Below are positions 8,045 through 14,957 of a stretch of 26,796 nucleotides of DNA, piece after piece. The number at the start of each line of letters is the position of its first letter. Positions within the stretch are counted from its first letter, which is position 1. This DNA is from JAUWKC01 sp035529895 (GTDB taxonomy: Bacteria > Planctomycetota > Phycisphaerae > Sedimentisphaerales > Anaerobacaceae), in assembly GCA_035529895.1 (NCBI GenBank), contig DATKVV010000051.1:1-26796 (forward strand), in the 5' to 3' direction. The position numbers and the translations under genes are program-made. The notes beneath the pieces are model-generated. The model made no database searches and was not told where the DNA came from. It worked only from the letters and a program-made list of their open reading frames with translations.

Positions 8045-8464
8045 TTAACGTTTCCTTCTCAGCACCGCCGCTTTTTGTGCTTTTTGCAACCTTTCTTTGA
8101 ATTTGTTAAGTTTTGGCAACCTATCTGGCCGTTTTTTGTGAACAATATGTTCGAATACAAAAACAGCTTTTTCTAATACTCGAATCTCATCATCTATTTG
8201 ATTGCGTTTTCTATAGATTATTGCCAGCCTGTCGTATGGATGATTCCCCTCGAAATTTTCTGATACGTTTTGTTCATATAATTCAGCGGCTTTATCTATA
8301 TAACCTTTTTTCTCTAATGCTATTCCTTTGAGATTTCGGTTTACCTGTTTGTCGAAAGTTTTTTCTTCGGTTTTGTCTGGCTGTTTTGCCTGTTTAGCGT
8401 ATTTCTGTCTTCGTAAAAATAGCAATATTACCAGCCCAGCTATGGCAAGAAGAATATACTTCAT
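8045..8464 (-). CDS. Membrane-anchored TPR-like protein
   Basis: 139 residues. An N-terminal membrane anchor (ILLAIAGLVILLFLRR, residues 4-19) is followed by a basic, lysine-rich linker and about two tetratricopeptide-like helix pairs (GIALEKKGYIDKAAELYEQN, then YDRLAIIYRKRNQIDDEIRV) that probably bind a partner. The body should face the cytoplasm, given the positive residues after the anchor. The tail AAVLRRKR and its stop resemble the end of a PEP-CTERM tail, at DNA level as well, perhaps from a past fusion. Upstream and downstream genes are close and codirectional. No specific function recognised. Confidence 0.7.
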   Translation of the reverse strand: MKYILLAIAGLVILLFLRRQKYAKQAKQPDKTEEKTFDKQVNRNLKGIALEKKGYIDKAAELYEQNVSENFEGNHPYDRLAIIYRKRNQIDDEIRVLEKAVFVFEHIVHKKRPDRLPKLNKFKERLQKAQKAAVLRRKR

Positions 8465-8485
8465 TTTCGTCAGCCTAAAAAAGAC

Positions 8486-8863
8486 TTAACGTATTCTTCT
8501 CAGCATCACCGCACCAAGGCCGAGCAGCAAGAGCGTGGCGGGTTCGGGTATTAACACAACGTGGTCGTAGTAGGTAGAACCCGTTTCGATGTTGTCCAGA
8601 AAGTCAATACTGAACGGATTACCACCTTCCCAAAAACCTGTTAATTGGCCGCCGTTCCGACTGCCCCCAAGTGGGTCATAATTGAAGGCATAACCATAGA
8701 TATTCACCACGCTGGCATCAGTGGCATACAGCGCTTCTATTTCTTGCTTAGTTTTAGCTGTTTTCTCCAGCTCGGCTTCATCGTGCTTGTCGCTATCACA
8801 GGCGGACAATAACAAAAGAACGACCATTAGGACCGTAAAAATGAAAAACTTGTCCACCTTCAT
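8486..8863 (-). CDS. Short lipoprotein/PEP-CTERM chimera
   Basis: 125 residues. The N-terminus is a lipoprotein signal (MKVDKFFIFTVLMVVLLLLS-AC, lipobox LLSAC) followed by a charged segment (DSDKHDEAELEKTAKTKQE). The C-terminus is a full PEP-CTERM sorting signal: PEP motif, hydrophobic segment (ATLLLLGLGAVML) and RRIR. The middle (FNYDPLGGSRNGGQLTGFWE) resembles the end of typical secreted PEP-CTERM proteins. Having both a lipid anchor and a PEP-CTERM tail in so short a protein is odd and suggests fusion of two broken genes. I chose ATG 8863 because of the GAAAGGG leader; a longer TTG start at 8989 would bury the signal. Confidence 0.7.
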   Translation of the reverse strand: MKVDKFFIFTVLMVVLLLLSACDSDKHDEAELEKTAKTKQEIEALYATDASVVNIYGYAFNYDPLGGSRNGGQLTGFWEGGNPFSIDFLDNIETGSTYYDHVVLIPEPATLLLLGLGAVMLRRIR

Positions 8864-9039
8864 AATTTTCCCTTTCAAAAAGGTCTCCCATTCACCGCGC
8901 CATTTTAACGACTGCCTGTCACCAGCTAATTCCTCAGCGCCAACCGCCGCCGCGACAGTCTCTTTAACTAAGTCTTGGATGTTTTCCAAACTTGTCGGTG
9001 ACCATATTCTCTTGCTTCAACAGTCAGTTGTGGAGCCAT
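8864..9039 (-). pseudogene. Possible frameshifted small gene
   Basis: ATG 9039 follows a strong AAAGGAGG site (10-base spacing) and encodes MAPQLTVEAREYGHRQVWKT before a TAG at 8968-8970. A second frame takes over near 8989 (ENIQDLVKETVAAAVGAEE) and runs open into the lipoprotein gene. A single frameshift would join them into a soluble protein of about 58 residues. No family recognised. The strong start signal is the main reason to list it. Confidence 0.3.
8869..8883 (-). repeat. 15-bp leader repeat, copy 2
   Basis: Identical to the copy at 8028-8042. It stands just ahead of ATG 8863 and supplies the GAAAGGG ribosome binding site. Confidence 0.6.
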
Positions 9040-9110
9040 GTGTTTTCTTCCTCCTTTGTCTTCTTCTCCTTCACGTAAGCTACTTATTTTTCTCTACCGG
9101 TCTTATAACT

Positions 9111-9764
9111 CTACCGTTTTCTCAAAAATCGTTTGCAAATAACTCCCAGGTTGCTCATCACAAAGGAAGTTAACTTCCCAAGCCTCATCTTGAGCGTCCT
9201 TAGTGCCTTTACATGCCATGGTTCATATCTACACTGCAAAGCCATCAAGTCATAAGGGTTCACAAGAAGAACATTTCTGGTCTCTCGCGCCTTTTGAAAG
9301 ACTCTTACAAAAGCGTTGCCTAACTGCCTGTTCTCGTAAATAACCTCATCACTGTTTTCCAAAACTAATCTAAAGGCAAACTCGTTTCGTTCAACTTGGC
9401 CCATAGGGTTATTGTTACCGTCTCTGTAAAAGTCTGGAAATTGCGAAAGTAGTTCCCCGTCTTTAATCATCGCATAGCTGTGTTCAATTTTCTGATTTGG
9501 AAGCTGACTCCCTTCTTTATCCTTTGTGAAAAAACCAATCGAACCCGTTCTTGGATTGTATATATAAATTCTATACGGCGGTATTTCAGAGTTGCCTCGA
9601 TTGGTGACCTCAAATAGATACCCATCTCCTTCAATACTTTGGAAAACGCTCCCCACAATATCTAACCTTGGAATATGTTCAAAGCGACACCACAGTCTTT
9701 CTGCGGTTACCCCAAAGACGGCTCCCAAGACGGCTCCCAATATCAAACCTAAAATAAACCCCAT
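9111..9764 (-). CDS. Unknown protein with N-terminal membrane anchor
   Basis: 217 residues. The first 20 residues (MGFILGLILGAVLGAVFG) form a glycine-rich membrane helix containing a small tandem duplication (LGAV-LGAV, also visible in the DNA). The body has beta-rich text (GYLFEVTNRGNSEIPPYRIY, then FAFRLVLENSDEVIYEN), suggesting an immunoglobulin-like or similar sandwich, followed by a basic C-terminal helix region. I recognise no family. The ATG lies 3 bases after the stop of the 9768-10016 gene, with GAGG upstream, so the two are cotranscribed. A membrane-linked effector of a defence pair is possible but only a guess. Confidence 0.65.
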   Translation of the reverse strand: MGFILGLILGAVLGAVFGVTAERLWCRFEHIPRLDIVGSVFQSIEGDGYLFEVTNRGNSEIPPYRIYIYNPRTGSIGFFTKDKEGSQLPNQKIEHSYAMIKDGELLSQFPDFYRDGNNNPMGQVERNEFAFRLVLENSDEVIYENRQLGNAFVRVFQKARETRNVLLVNPYDLMALQCRYEPWHVKALRTLKMRLGKLTSFVMSNLGVICKRFLRKR

Positions 9765-9767
9765 GAT

Positions 9768-10016
9768 TCAATTCCTCACCGCCAACCGCCGCTCGATACA
9801 TTCCTTGCACCTGTTGGCCTTCAGGTTGAGAGAGGCCAGAAGAACCTTGAGATTCTGGTCTTTGGCCTCATACGTGGCGTCCATGAGCCTCTGTATGAGG
9901 TCGTAGAGCTTAGTCAGGTGGCCGAGCGTGTTCGGCCCCCGATAGTCCCACTCATACAGCCCTTCCTCAAGGTCTTTGAGATAGTCCGCAATCTGCTTTA
10001 TCTCGGCCTTTTCCAT
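9768..10016 (-). CDS. Small helical protein of unknown function
   Basis: 82 residues beginning MEKAEIKQIADYLKDLEEGL, almost all predicted helix, with leucine heptads that suggest a coiled coil or helical bundle (YDLIQRLMDATYEAKDQNLK) and two cysteines near the end (CKEC). No domain recognised. I use ATG 10016; a TTG at 10052 would add 12 residues without better support. A palindrome CCGGTA/TACCGG (10020-10034) sits just ahead of the start, and a probable promoter within the 10038-10074 repeat drives it together with the membrane-anchored protein downstream. Confidence 0.6.
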   Translation of the reverse strand: MEKAEIKQIADYLKDLEEGLYEWDYRGPNTLGHLTKLYDLIQRLMDATYEAKDQNLKVLLASLNLKANRCKECIERRLAVRN

Positions 10017-10027
10017 AGGCCGGTAGT

Positions 10028-10207
10028 TTACCGGAAAGCGGGGCAAAAACAATAATTTTCTGTTTTTTTCCTTGTTTCTGAAACGACAATTTCCGGTATG
10101 AACAACCTTGCATCGTTCAGTTTCAGATACTTCTCCAAGAGGCCGAAATTGACCCTACTCAGATACCAGTCATTACATATCACGTTTGTATCAAGAACGA
10201 TATTCAT
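10028..10207 (-). pseudogene. Truncated PIN-domain gene (5' part only)
   Basis: 59 codons. The product begins MNIVLDTNVICNDWYLSRVN and continues with LEKYLKLNDARLFIPEIVVS, a clear start of a PIN-type ribonuclease domain with the first catalytic aspartate in LDTNV. An intact protein would be at least twice as long. The reading frame then enters the 10038-10074 repeat and stops at 10028-10030, losing the other acidic residues, so it should be inactive. It is the last gene of the type I operon. Its start would overlap the stop of an ancestral metallopeptidase gene if the insert between the 24-bp repeats is removed. Confidence 0.7.
10038..10074. repeat. Imperfect direct repeat bracketing the type I block, left copy
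   Basis: 37 bases beginning GCGGGGCAAAAACAATAATT, matching 18031-18068 in the same orientation with one single-base gap and two transitions. On the minus strand it supplies a TTGTTT -35-like box and, 16 bases on, TAAACT for the gene at 9768-10016. It also cuts the PIN gene short. Confidence 0.75.
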
Positions 10208-10216
10208 TTTTCTTTC

Positions 10217-10240
10217 TTACAATTCCCCTCGAAAAGCCTT
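10217..10240. repeat. Exact 24-bp direct repeat, left copy
   Basis: Identical to 11701-11724 (begins TTACAATTCCCCTCGAAAAG). It lies between the 180-residue gene and the PIN fragment. On the minus strand it reads RLFEGNC in the same frame as in the metallopeptidase gene, and here continues KKEK-stop, overlapping the PIN ATG. Confidence 0.9.
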
Positions 10241-10261
10241 CGCCGAGTAGTCTCGGCTCAT
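10217..10261 (-). other. 14-codon frame plus small hairpin at cassette end
   Basis: An ATG overlapping the previous stop (ATGA at 10258-10261) opens MSRDYSAKAFRGEL-stop, with GGGAGGGG upstream. It contains a 6-bp hairpin GCCGAG/CTCGGC (10242-10257, loop 4). Probably not a real protein; the hairpin marks the end of the inserted module. Confidence 0.3.
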
Positions 10262-10800
10262 TTTGTTTCCCCTCCCAATTTAGGCCGCCACAAGATTATA
10301 TCCAGACAAGCACGCGAGAGCTTGTTTTCGGTTGCTACTTGAGAAGCAAATTCTTGATATTTATCACTGTCCTCTTTCTTCAAACCTATTATGTTTTTCC
10401 ACCGAGGTAACCTACCCCGACCAGCCAGCCGCCGCAAAGTACCAGCAGCGTATGAGTCCAGCGGAGTCTCCAAAACATCTTCGAATTTATCCAAGTCAAA
10501 TTCTTTTGCTAAATACTTATTCAAAAAACATTGAACCATAAACACATTGATAGCCTTACGAGCCGTACCCCAGTGCCTTGCACCATCAGGTAGTTTCTTA
10601 ACAAGGTCTAAAGTCCATTCGTTCAAAATATCAGGGTATCCAGACGGCAGGATTGTTTTAAGCAATGATAGGTCAAGCTTGAAAAGAAACTCTCTGGCTG
10701 CTTCGGCCACACCTTTTGCGCCCTGGTTCCTCAGAGTCGAACCAGATATAGAAATGTTTGCTACATATCTCTGCATCAATTTAGGTTGATTTAATATCAC
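10258..10800 (-). CDS. Unknown 180-residue protein in the inserted module
   Basis: Soluble, mixed helical protein with striking, probably conserved text: ISISGSTLRNQGAKGVAEAA, GARHWGTARKAINVFMVQCF, LDSYAAGTLRR and a C-terminal RACLDIILWR. The wording recalls a widespread hypothetical family often seen beside restriction and toxin genes, but I cannot name it and assign no function. The start is GTG 10800, 9 bases after the stop of the HEPN-fusion gene; ATG 10776 is an alternative and keeps the conserved start. It shares the 24-bp-repeat-bounded module with the HEPN-fusion gene, so the two probably work together. Confidence 0.7.
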   Translation of the reverse strand: MILNQPKLMQRYVANISISGSTLRNQGAKGVAEAAREFLFKLDLSLLKTILPSGYPDILNEWTLDLVKKLPDGARHWGTARKAINVFMVQCFLNKYLAKEFDLDKFEDVLETPLDSYAAGTLRRLAGRGRLPRWKNIIGLKKEDSDKYQEFASQVATENKLSRACLDIILWRPKLGGETK

Positions 10801-10809
10801 TATTTTTTA

Positions 10810-11610
10810 TTAAATCCCAAAGTGCCTGATAATATGATTAAAACAATGCAAGTCTTCTTTCGCAAAAGACGGATTGTTACTTAATGATGCTCCAATATGA
10901 ACGGCTCTATTTCTCTTTTTCTGTAGGTCAGAAAATTTATCCAAGGGTAAGCCGAAAGTTTTGTCTAATTTCAATAAGCGTGTATAATCTAAGAGTTTCC
11001 TCATAGTTATATTTCTGTCATTTTTCAGCAGATTGCTATCCACATCGTTTTCCAGGAGTAGCTGATATAGGATTGCCTCAGCAATTGCTCCGGCCAATAT
11101 TATTGCCGTGCGGTATCGACCTTTTTCAAAATTACTTCTATAGTCTTGATAGTAATCATTCACCATATCCCTGAAGTAATTTTTGACCTTGGCTATTTTA
11201 ACTTCTGTTCTATCAGAATATTTTCTTCTGTATTTGGGTAGGGGAATGCGCATACCAAACAACATGTCTTTCGGTATCCTCGGAAAAACTGAGCCTTTAA
11301 CGTGGCTCAACAAGAACTTTCCTACAAAATCCTGTTTGAGATACCAGAGTAAATAGTTTGGACTTAAACCCCTTGAATCTCCCTCTTTGTTTATCTTCAA
11401 AGGGATAGAAAAACCCTTATCTATAGTGTCTTTGTCAACGATTTTTAATCTTACTTCGCCATTAACAAATGGCATAACTACCAATGTTCCTTTAGGTATT
11501 GTACTATTACGCCTTGATTGTTCTATGACGTTGTCTAAAGTGACATTGACGTGGCTCTTAAATTTGTTGCCAAGAGCTTCATTGTAATCTTTGTATATTG
11601 ATTGCTTCAT
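10810..11610 (-). CDS. HsdS-like target-recognition half fused to HEPN-like domain
   Basis: 266 residues. Residues about 1-130 resemble one target-recognition domain of a type I specificity subunit: a LSPNYLLWYLKQDFVGKFL helix, then KGSVFPRIPKDMLFGMRIPL, matching the 'G-(S/T)...-I-x(3-4)-L...IPLP' ending of such domains. Residues about 150-266 form a helical domain (YRTAIILAGAIAEAILYQLL) with RNRAVH, an R233-x4-H238 motif typical of HEPN ribonucleases or of related DUF4145-like helical domains. The start at ATG 11610 shares one base with the preceding stop (TAATG). A half-specificity protein coupled to a possible ribonuclease would link DNA or HsdM state to RNA cleavage; that role is inference. 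Domain assignments are by eye. Confidence 0.65.
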   Translation of the reverse strand: MKQSIYKDYNEALGNKFKSHVNVTLDNVIEQSRRNSTIPKGTLVVMPFVNGEVRLKIVDKDTIDKGFSIPLKINKEGDSRGLSPNYLLWYLKQDFVGKFLLSHVKGSVFPRIPKDMLFGMRIPLPKYRRKYSDRTEVKIAKVKNYFRDMVNDYYQDYRSNFEKGRYRTAIILAGAIAEAILYQLLLENDVDSNLLKNDRNITMRKLLDYTRLLKLDKTFGLPLDKFSDLQKKRNRAVHIGASLSNNPSFAKEDLHCFNHIIRHFGI

Positions 11611-12041
11611 TATATTTTGCTTTGTCCTTCCCTGAGTTCGGCTATTTTGTCTTTGGTATTCCACCACATTGTATCTCCACGTAAAAAGGGATTTTGTAAA
11701 TTACAATTCCCCTCGAAAAGCCTTTGTTCTTTTCGCCCTAAGATTTTCAACTTATTTTCAATCTTTTCATAATCTCGCAGATAAACCCTCATCAGACTTT
11801 TCCAAAGCTTTCCGTGATTAGGAACACGGAAATGAAGCAACTCGTGGACAATGACATAGTCACCAATTTTTTTATCCAACGCAAGCAGTTCTTCATTGAA
11901 ATTCAGGTTGCCGCTCGTTGAGCAGGATGCCCATTTGCTGCGCATAGGACGTAGCGTAAGAGACTTCACAGCAATATCCATCTCTTTTGCGAAGTAGTAA
12001 ACCCTGCTCTTAAATTCCTGTTTATCCTTCCACCTTTTCAT
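11610..12041 (-). CDS. YgjP/DUF45-like zinc metallopeptidase
   Basis: 143 residues. The zinc site is HELLH (66-70) with the third ligand likely in VPNHGKLW (H76), and the conserved family start RPMRSKWASCSTSGNLNFNE (31-50) is present. Such genes are common next to hsdR in type I operons, where their role is unclear. The stop of hsdR lies two bases before its ATG, so translation is coupled. The family usually ends near KLKILGRK (about 104); the extra 40 residues begin in the 24-bp repeat (RLFEGNC, 107-113) and appear to come from the inserted module. Within that tail MWWNTKDKIAELREG has its own GGAG site five bases upstream (ATG 11669) and may be a separate short peptide. Confidence 0.8.
   Translation of the reverse strand: MKRWKDKQEFKSRVYYFAKEMDIAVKSLTLRPMRSKWASCSTSGNLNFNEELLALDKKIGDYVIVHELLHFRVPNHGKLWKSLMRVYLRDYEKIENKLKILGRKEQRLFEGNCNLQNPFLRGDTMWWNTKDKIAELREGQSKI
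11701..11724. repeat. Exact 24-bp direct repeat, right copy
   Basis: Identical to 10217-10240, 1484 bases away in the same orientation. It lies inside the 3' part of the metallopeptidase gene. The two copies bracket precisely the HEPN-fusion gene and the 180-residue gene. Confidence 0.9.
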
Positions 12042-12043
12042 AA

Positions 12044-14956
12044 TTACCCGATTTTATATGCCTTCTCCAAAAGATTGAACAAGTAGTCTATAACCTCAGC
12101 CACCTTGTCCATATCTGCCGCTCCCAATACACCATAAAGCGCCGCCCTCAACTCTCTTGCCTGTTGCTCGCTTGCCCGCCAATTTGGGTGGTCGTCAAAA
12201 GCAGCACGCATATCCCTTGTTGTCCCGTCAGGGTCTTTTATCTTTTTATCAACCAAGACTGTGTTGATAAAGGATGCTAATCCGTCAAATCCCTTTGCCT
12301 GCTGTTCTTTTCTTCGCTTCAGTTCGCTCTCTACCAGAACAGACAACGCATCCAATACCCTTTGGGTTTCTTCTTGTCTATCTTCGTAAAGCTGCTCTAT
12401 CTGCTGCGCCCTGACGGCAAGCGGTATCAACGAAATGTCGTCATAGTTGTCTTCCACATATTTCTCAATACTCTTTATAAGGTTAATGACCTTGACGTTG
12501 CTTTTCTTGTTTTTATCTTGTATTTTCCGAAGCGCTGACTCATCAATTGGAAAAATATCAAATCCGCCCTGCACCTTATCTATGTCAATTTTGTCCCTTA
12601 CCAACTGGTTGGTCTTCCGCAAAAATTCCCTGTCCACGTTGACCTTTTTAGCAAAAGCGTTCCTGACAATAGCGTAAATTCCAGACAAGAACCTGTAGTC
12701 CTCAATATGTGGCCTTAAGAAGACATCGGGTGAAATAATCTCATAGAGCGACTCAAGTTCTTTGTAGATTTTATAGAACTCCTTCCGCTTGGACGTATCC
12801 CTGAAATGCTCAATCAACTTGTCTGTTTCTTTGTCTGTGATGGGACGCTTCACCAGCTTAATATAGTTCGGAGCATCCTTTTCCATCCTTGTCTTAAACT
12901 GTTTCTTGAGCAGGTCAATGCTTTTAATCACGGCACTGACTTCCTGCGAATCAAAAGCAAGCGCCTTCTCCAACTTGTCGAAGATACCGATAAAGTCCAA
13001 AACAAACCCGTGCGGTTTTTTCATATTCTTTTCTTCGTTCTCATAGGGTCTGTTGACCCGTGCGATTGCCTGAAGAAGCGTATGGTCACGCATAGGCTTG
13101 TCTAAATACATCGCATACAATACAGGAGCGTCATATCCTGTCAGCAATTTTTCAGTGACGAGTAAAATCTTTGGTAGTGTTTCTTGCTTAACAAACGCCT
13201 TCCTGATTTCCTTTTCTTTCTTTTCGGTGAGGTGAAATGCCTTAAGGTGTTGCGGGTCATTGTAGTTGCCTGTATAAACCACAGCAGAGTATTCAGGTGG
13301 CAGGTATTTATCTAATGCTTTCTTGTAGAAAGCACACGCCTCTCTATCTACACCGACCAAGAACGCCTTGTATCCCAACGGCTCTACATACTCCCGATAA
13401 TGTTTCGCTACGAACCTGGCAACCTTATCCACACGCCTTTCGCCTTTGAGAAAGTTGCTGGTGTTGATTGCTCTCTCAAGAATCTTGTTTAGCTCGTCAA
13501 TATCGCTGATACCTTGCGCTTCTGCTAAATTGAGGAACTCTTTCTCAAGTATCTCTTTGGGGACAAGCAGTTCGTTAGGTGCTAACGCATAGAATAACGG
13601 CAACGTTGTGCCGTCTTTAATGGAGTCAGCGATAGAGTATTTGTGCAGATACCCTTTATCATCATCTATTCCAAAGGTCTTAAACGTCCCTCTCCCATAA
13701 GCGGTCTTGTCAATAGGCGTGCCGGTAAACCCAATAAATGAGGCATTGGGTATCGCTGCAATAAGATAGTTGCCCAAATCCCCTGACGTAGTCCGGTGCG
13801 CTTCATCTGTCAGCACATAGATATTCTTACGGAGATTGATATTTGCAGGCATATCTTGAAATTTATGTATCATCGTAACGATAATGCCTCTGTAATCGCT
13901 TCTCAATAGTTCATTAAGACCCGCTATGCTTTCGGCTCGTTCTGCGGTCTTTACACCCACCGCTTCAAGATTGCGAATTAACTGGTCTTCCAGCTCATTC
14001 CTGTCAATAAGCATTAGGATAGTGGGTTTCTCTGACTGTGGTGCGGTAAAGAGCATTTCCGCGACCTTAATCATCGTGAAAGTCTTGCCGCTTCCCTGCG
14101 TATGCCACACCAATCCTCTATGCTTTGTCGGATGGTGTGCCCTTTCAACGACTAACTCCACCGCTTTGGTTTGGTGTTGGCAGAGGATATACTTGTTTAG
14201 CTCCTCGTCCTTTTCAGAGAATATGATATAGTCCTTGATATATGCCAAAATGCGCTCTTGAGCAAAGAAGGATTTTATCTTGTCCTCAAGCTTGCCTACT
14301 TCTTCCTGCTTCCAGTTAAAGATGCTCCTTCGGCTCAAATTCCACGTCACACCGTATGAGAACCCAAGTGACTCCGTAACGGTGAATATCTGTTCAGGTA
14401 TCATCATTTCAGGGGTTTCGTTATGATAACGCCTAAGCTGGTCAACACCGATTGCGATTGCCTCATCCAATATTGCGCTCTTGCACTCAATAACTACCAC
14501 AGGGATGCCGTTGATGAGAAAAACTATGTCCTCACGATTGCCATACTTGCCATTGAAGTAGTAAAACTCATCCGTAACCTGAAAAGTATTGCTGGCAAGA
14601 TTATCAAAATCAATAAGGGTGAGATTCGGCTCCCTGTTTTCTGCTCGGCAATAAAATGTCTTCTTGCCTCGCAGATAATCCAAAAAATCTTTATTTGCTT
14701 GAATTGTATTCGGAAGAACACTTAACTTACGCACCAACTCCTCTTTGCTGTCCTCAAGTTTTGGGTTGAACTGCTTTGCTTTCTGATAGAGGGTATCGCT
14801 GAAAAACAACGAGCCGTTGCGTGCCCTGCCCTGAATGGTCGGTCCTTGAGCGGCAAAGCTGCGCCTGCCCTCTGCGTCAGCGCGAGAGACAAGCTCCCAC
14901 CCTAACTCCTGGGCATATTGCAGAATCGGATTTTGAACGCCTTGTCTTTCGCTCAT
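12044..14956 (-). CDS. hsdR: Type I restriction enzyme, HsdR motor/nuclease subunit
   Basis: 970 residues, a usual length. With HsdM and HsdS it forms the complex that translocates unmodified DNA and cleaves it away from the target. The N-terminal nuclease shows D143 (REDIVFLING) and E157-C-K159 (VVVIECKS). Helicase motifs follow: TQGSGKT (286-292), DEAH (384-387) and TGTPI (411-415), with a motif VI-like QAIARVNRP farther on. All are intact, so it should be active. The ATG is one base past the hsdS stop, so expression is coupled. It differs from the HsdR relic at 17799-17981. Confidence 0.95.
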   Translation of the reverse strand: MSERQGVQNPILQYAQELGWELVSRADAEGRRSFAAQGPTIQGRARNGSLFFSDTLYQKAKQFNPKLEDSKEELVRKLSVLPNTIQANKDFLDYLRGKKTFYCRAENREPNLTLIDFDNLASNTFQVTDEFYYFNGKYGNREDIVFLINGIPVVVIECKSAILDEAIAIGVDQLRRYHNETPEMMIPEQIFTVTESLGFSYGVTWNLSRRSIFNWKQEEVGKLEDKIKSFFAQERILAYIKDYIIFSEKDEELNKYILCQHQTKAVELVVERAHHPTKHRGLVWHTQGSGKTFTMIKVAEMLFTAPQSEKPTILMLIDRNELEDQLIRNLEAVGVKTAERAESIAGLNELLRSDYRGIIVTMIHKFQDMPANINLRKNIYVLTDEAHRTTSGDLGNYLIAAIPNASFIGFTGTPIDKTAYGRGTFKTFGIDDDKGYLHKYSIADSIKDGTTLPLFYALAPNELLVPKEILEKEFLNLAEAQGISDIDELNKILERAINTSNFLKGERRVDKVARFVAKHYREYVEPLGYKAFLVGVDREACAFYKKALDKYLPPEYSAVVYTGNYNDPQHLKAFHLTEKKEKEIRKAFVKQETLPKILLVTEKLLTGYDAPVLYAMYLDKPMRDHTLLQAIARVNRPYENEEKNMKKPHGFVLDFIGIFDKLEKALAFDSQEVSAVIKSIDLLKKQFKTRMEKDAPNYIKLVKRPITDKETDKLIEHFRDTSKRKEFYKIYKELESLYEIISPDVFLRPHIEDYRFLSGIYAIVRNAFAKKVNVDREFLRKTNQLVRDKIDIDKVQGGFDIFPIDESALRKIQDKNKKSNVKVINLIKSIEKYVEDNYDDISLIPLAVRAQQIEQLYEDRQEETQRVLDALSVLVESELKRRKEQQAKGFDGLASFINTVLVDKKIKDPDGTTRDMRAAFDDHPNWRASEQQARELRAALYGVLGAADMDKVAEVIDYLFNLLEKAYKIG

Positions 14957-14957
14957 A

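Noticed and set aside
8248..8262. Partial match to the 24-bp repeat inside the TPR gene (ATTCCCCTCGAAA)
   Set aside because: Only 13 bases, explained by the codons for FEGN in that protein.
12447..14725. Several plus-strand frames of 65-100 codons opposite hsdR
   Set aside because: They are antisense shadows of a well-supported coding frame with no start signals or recognisable products.
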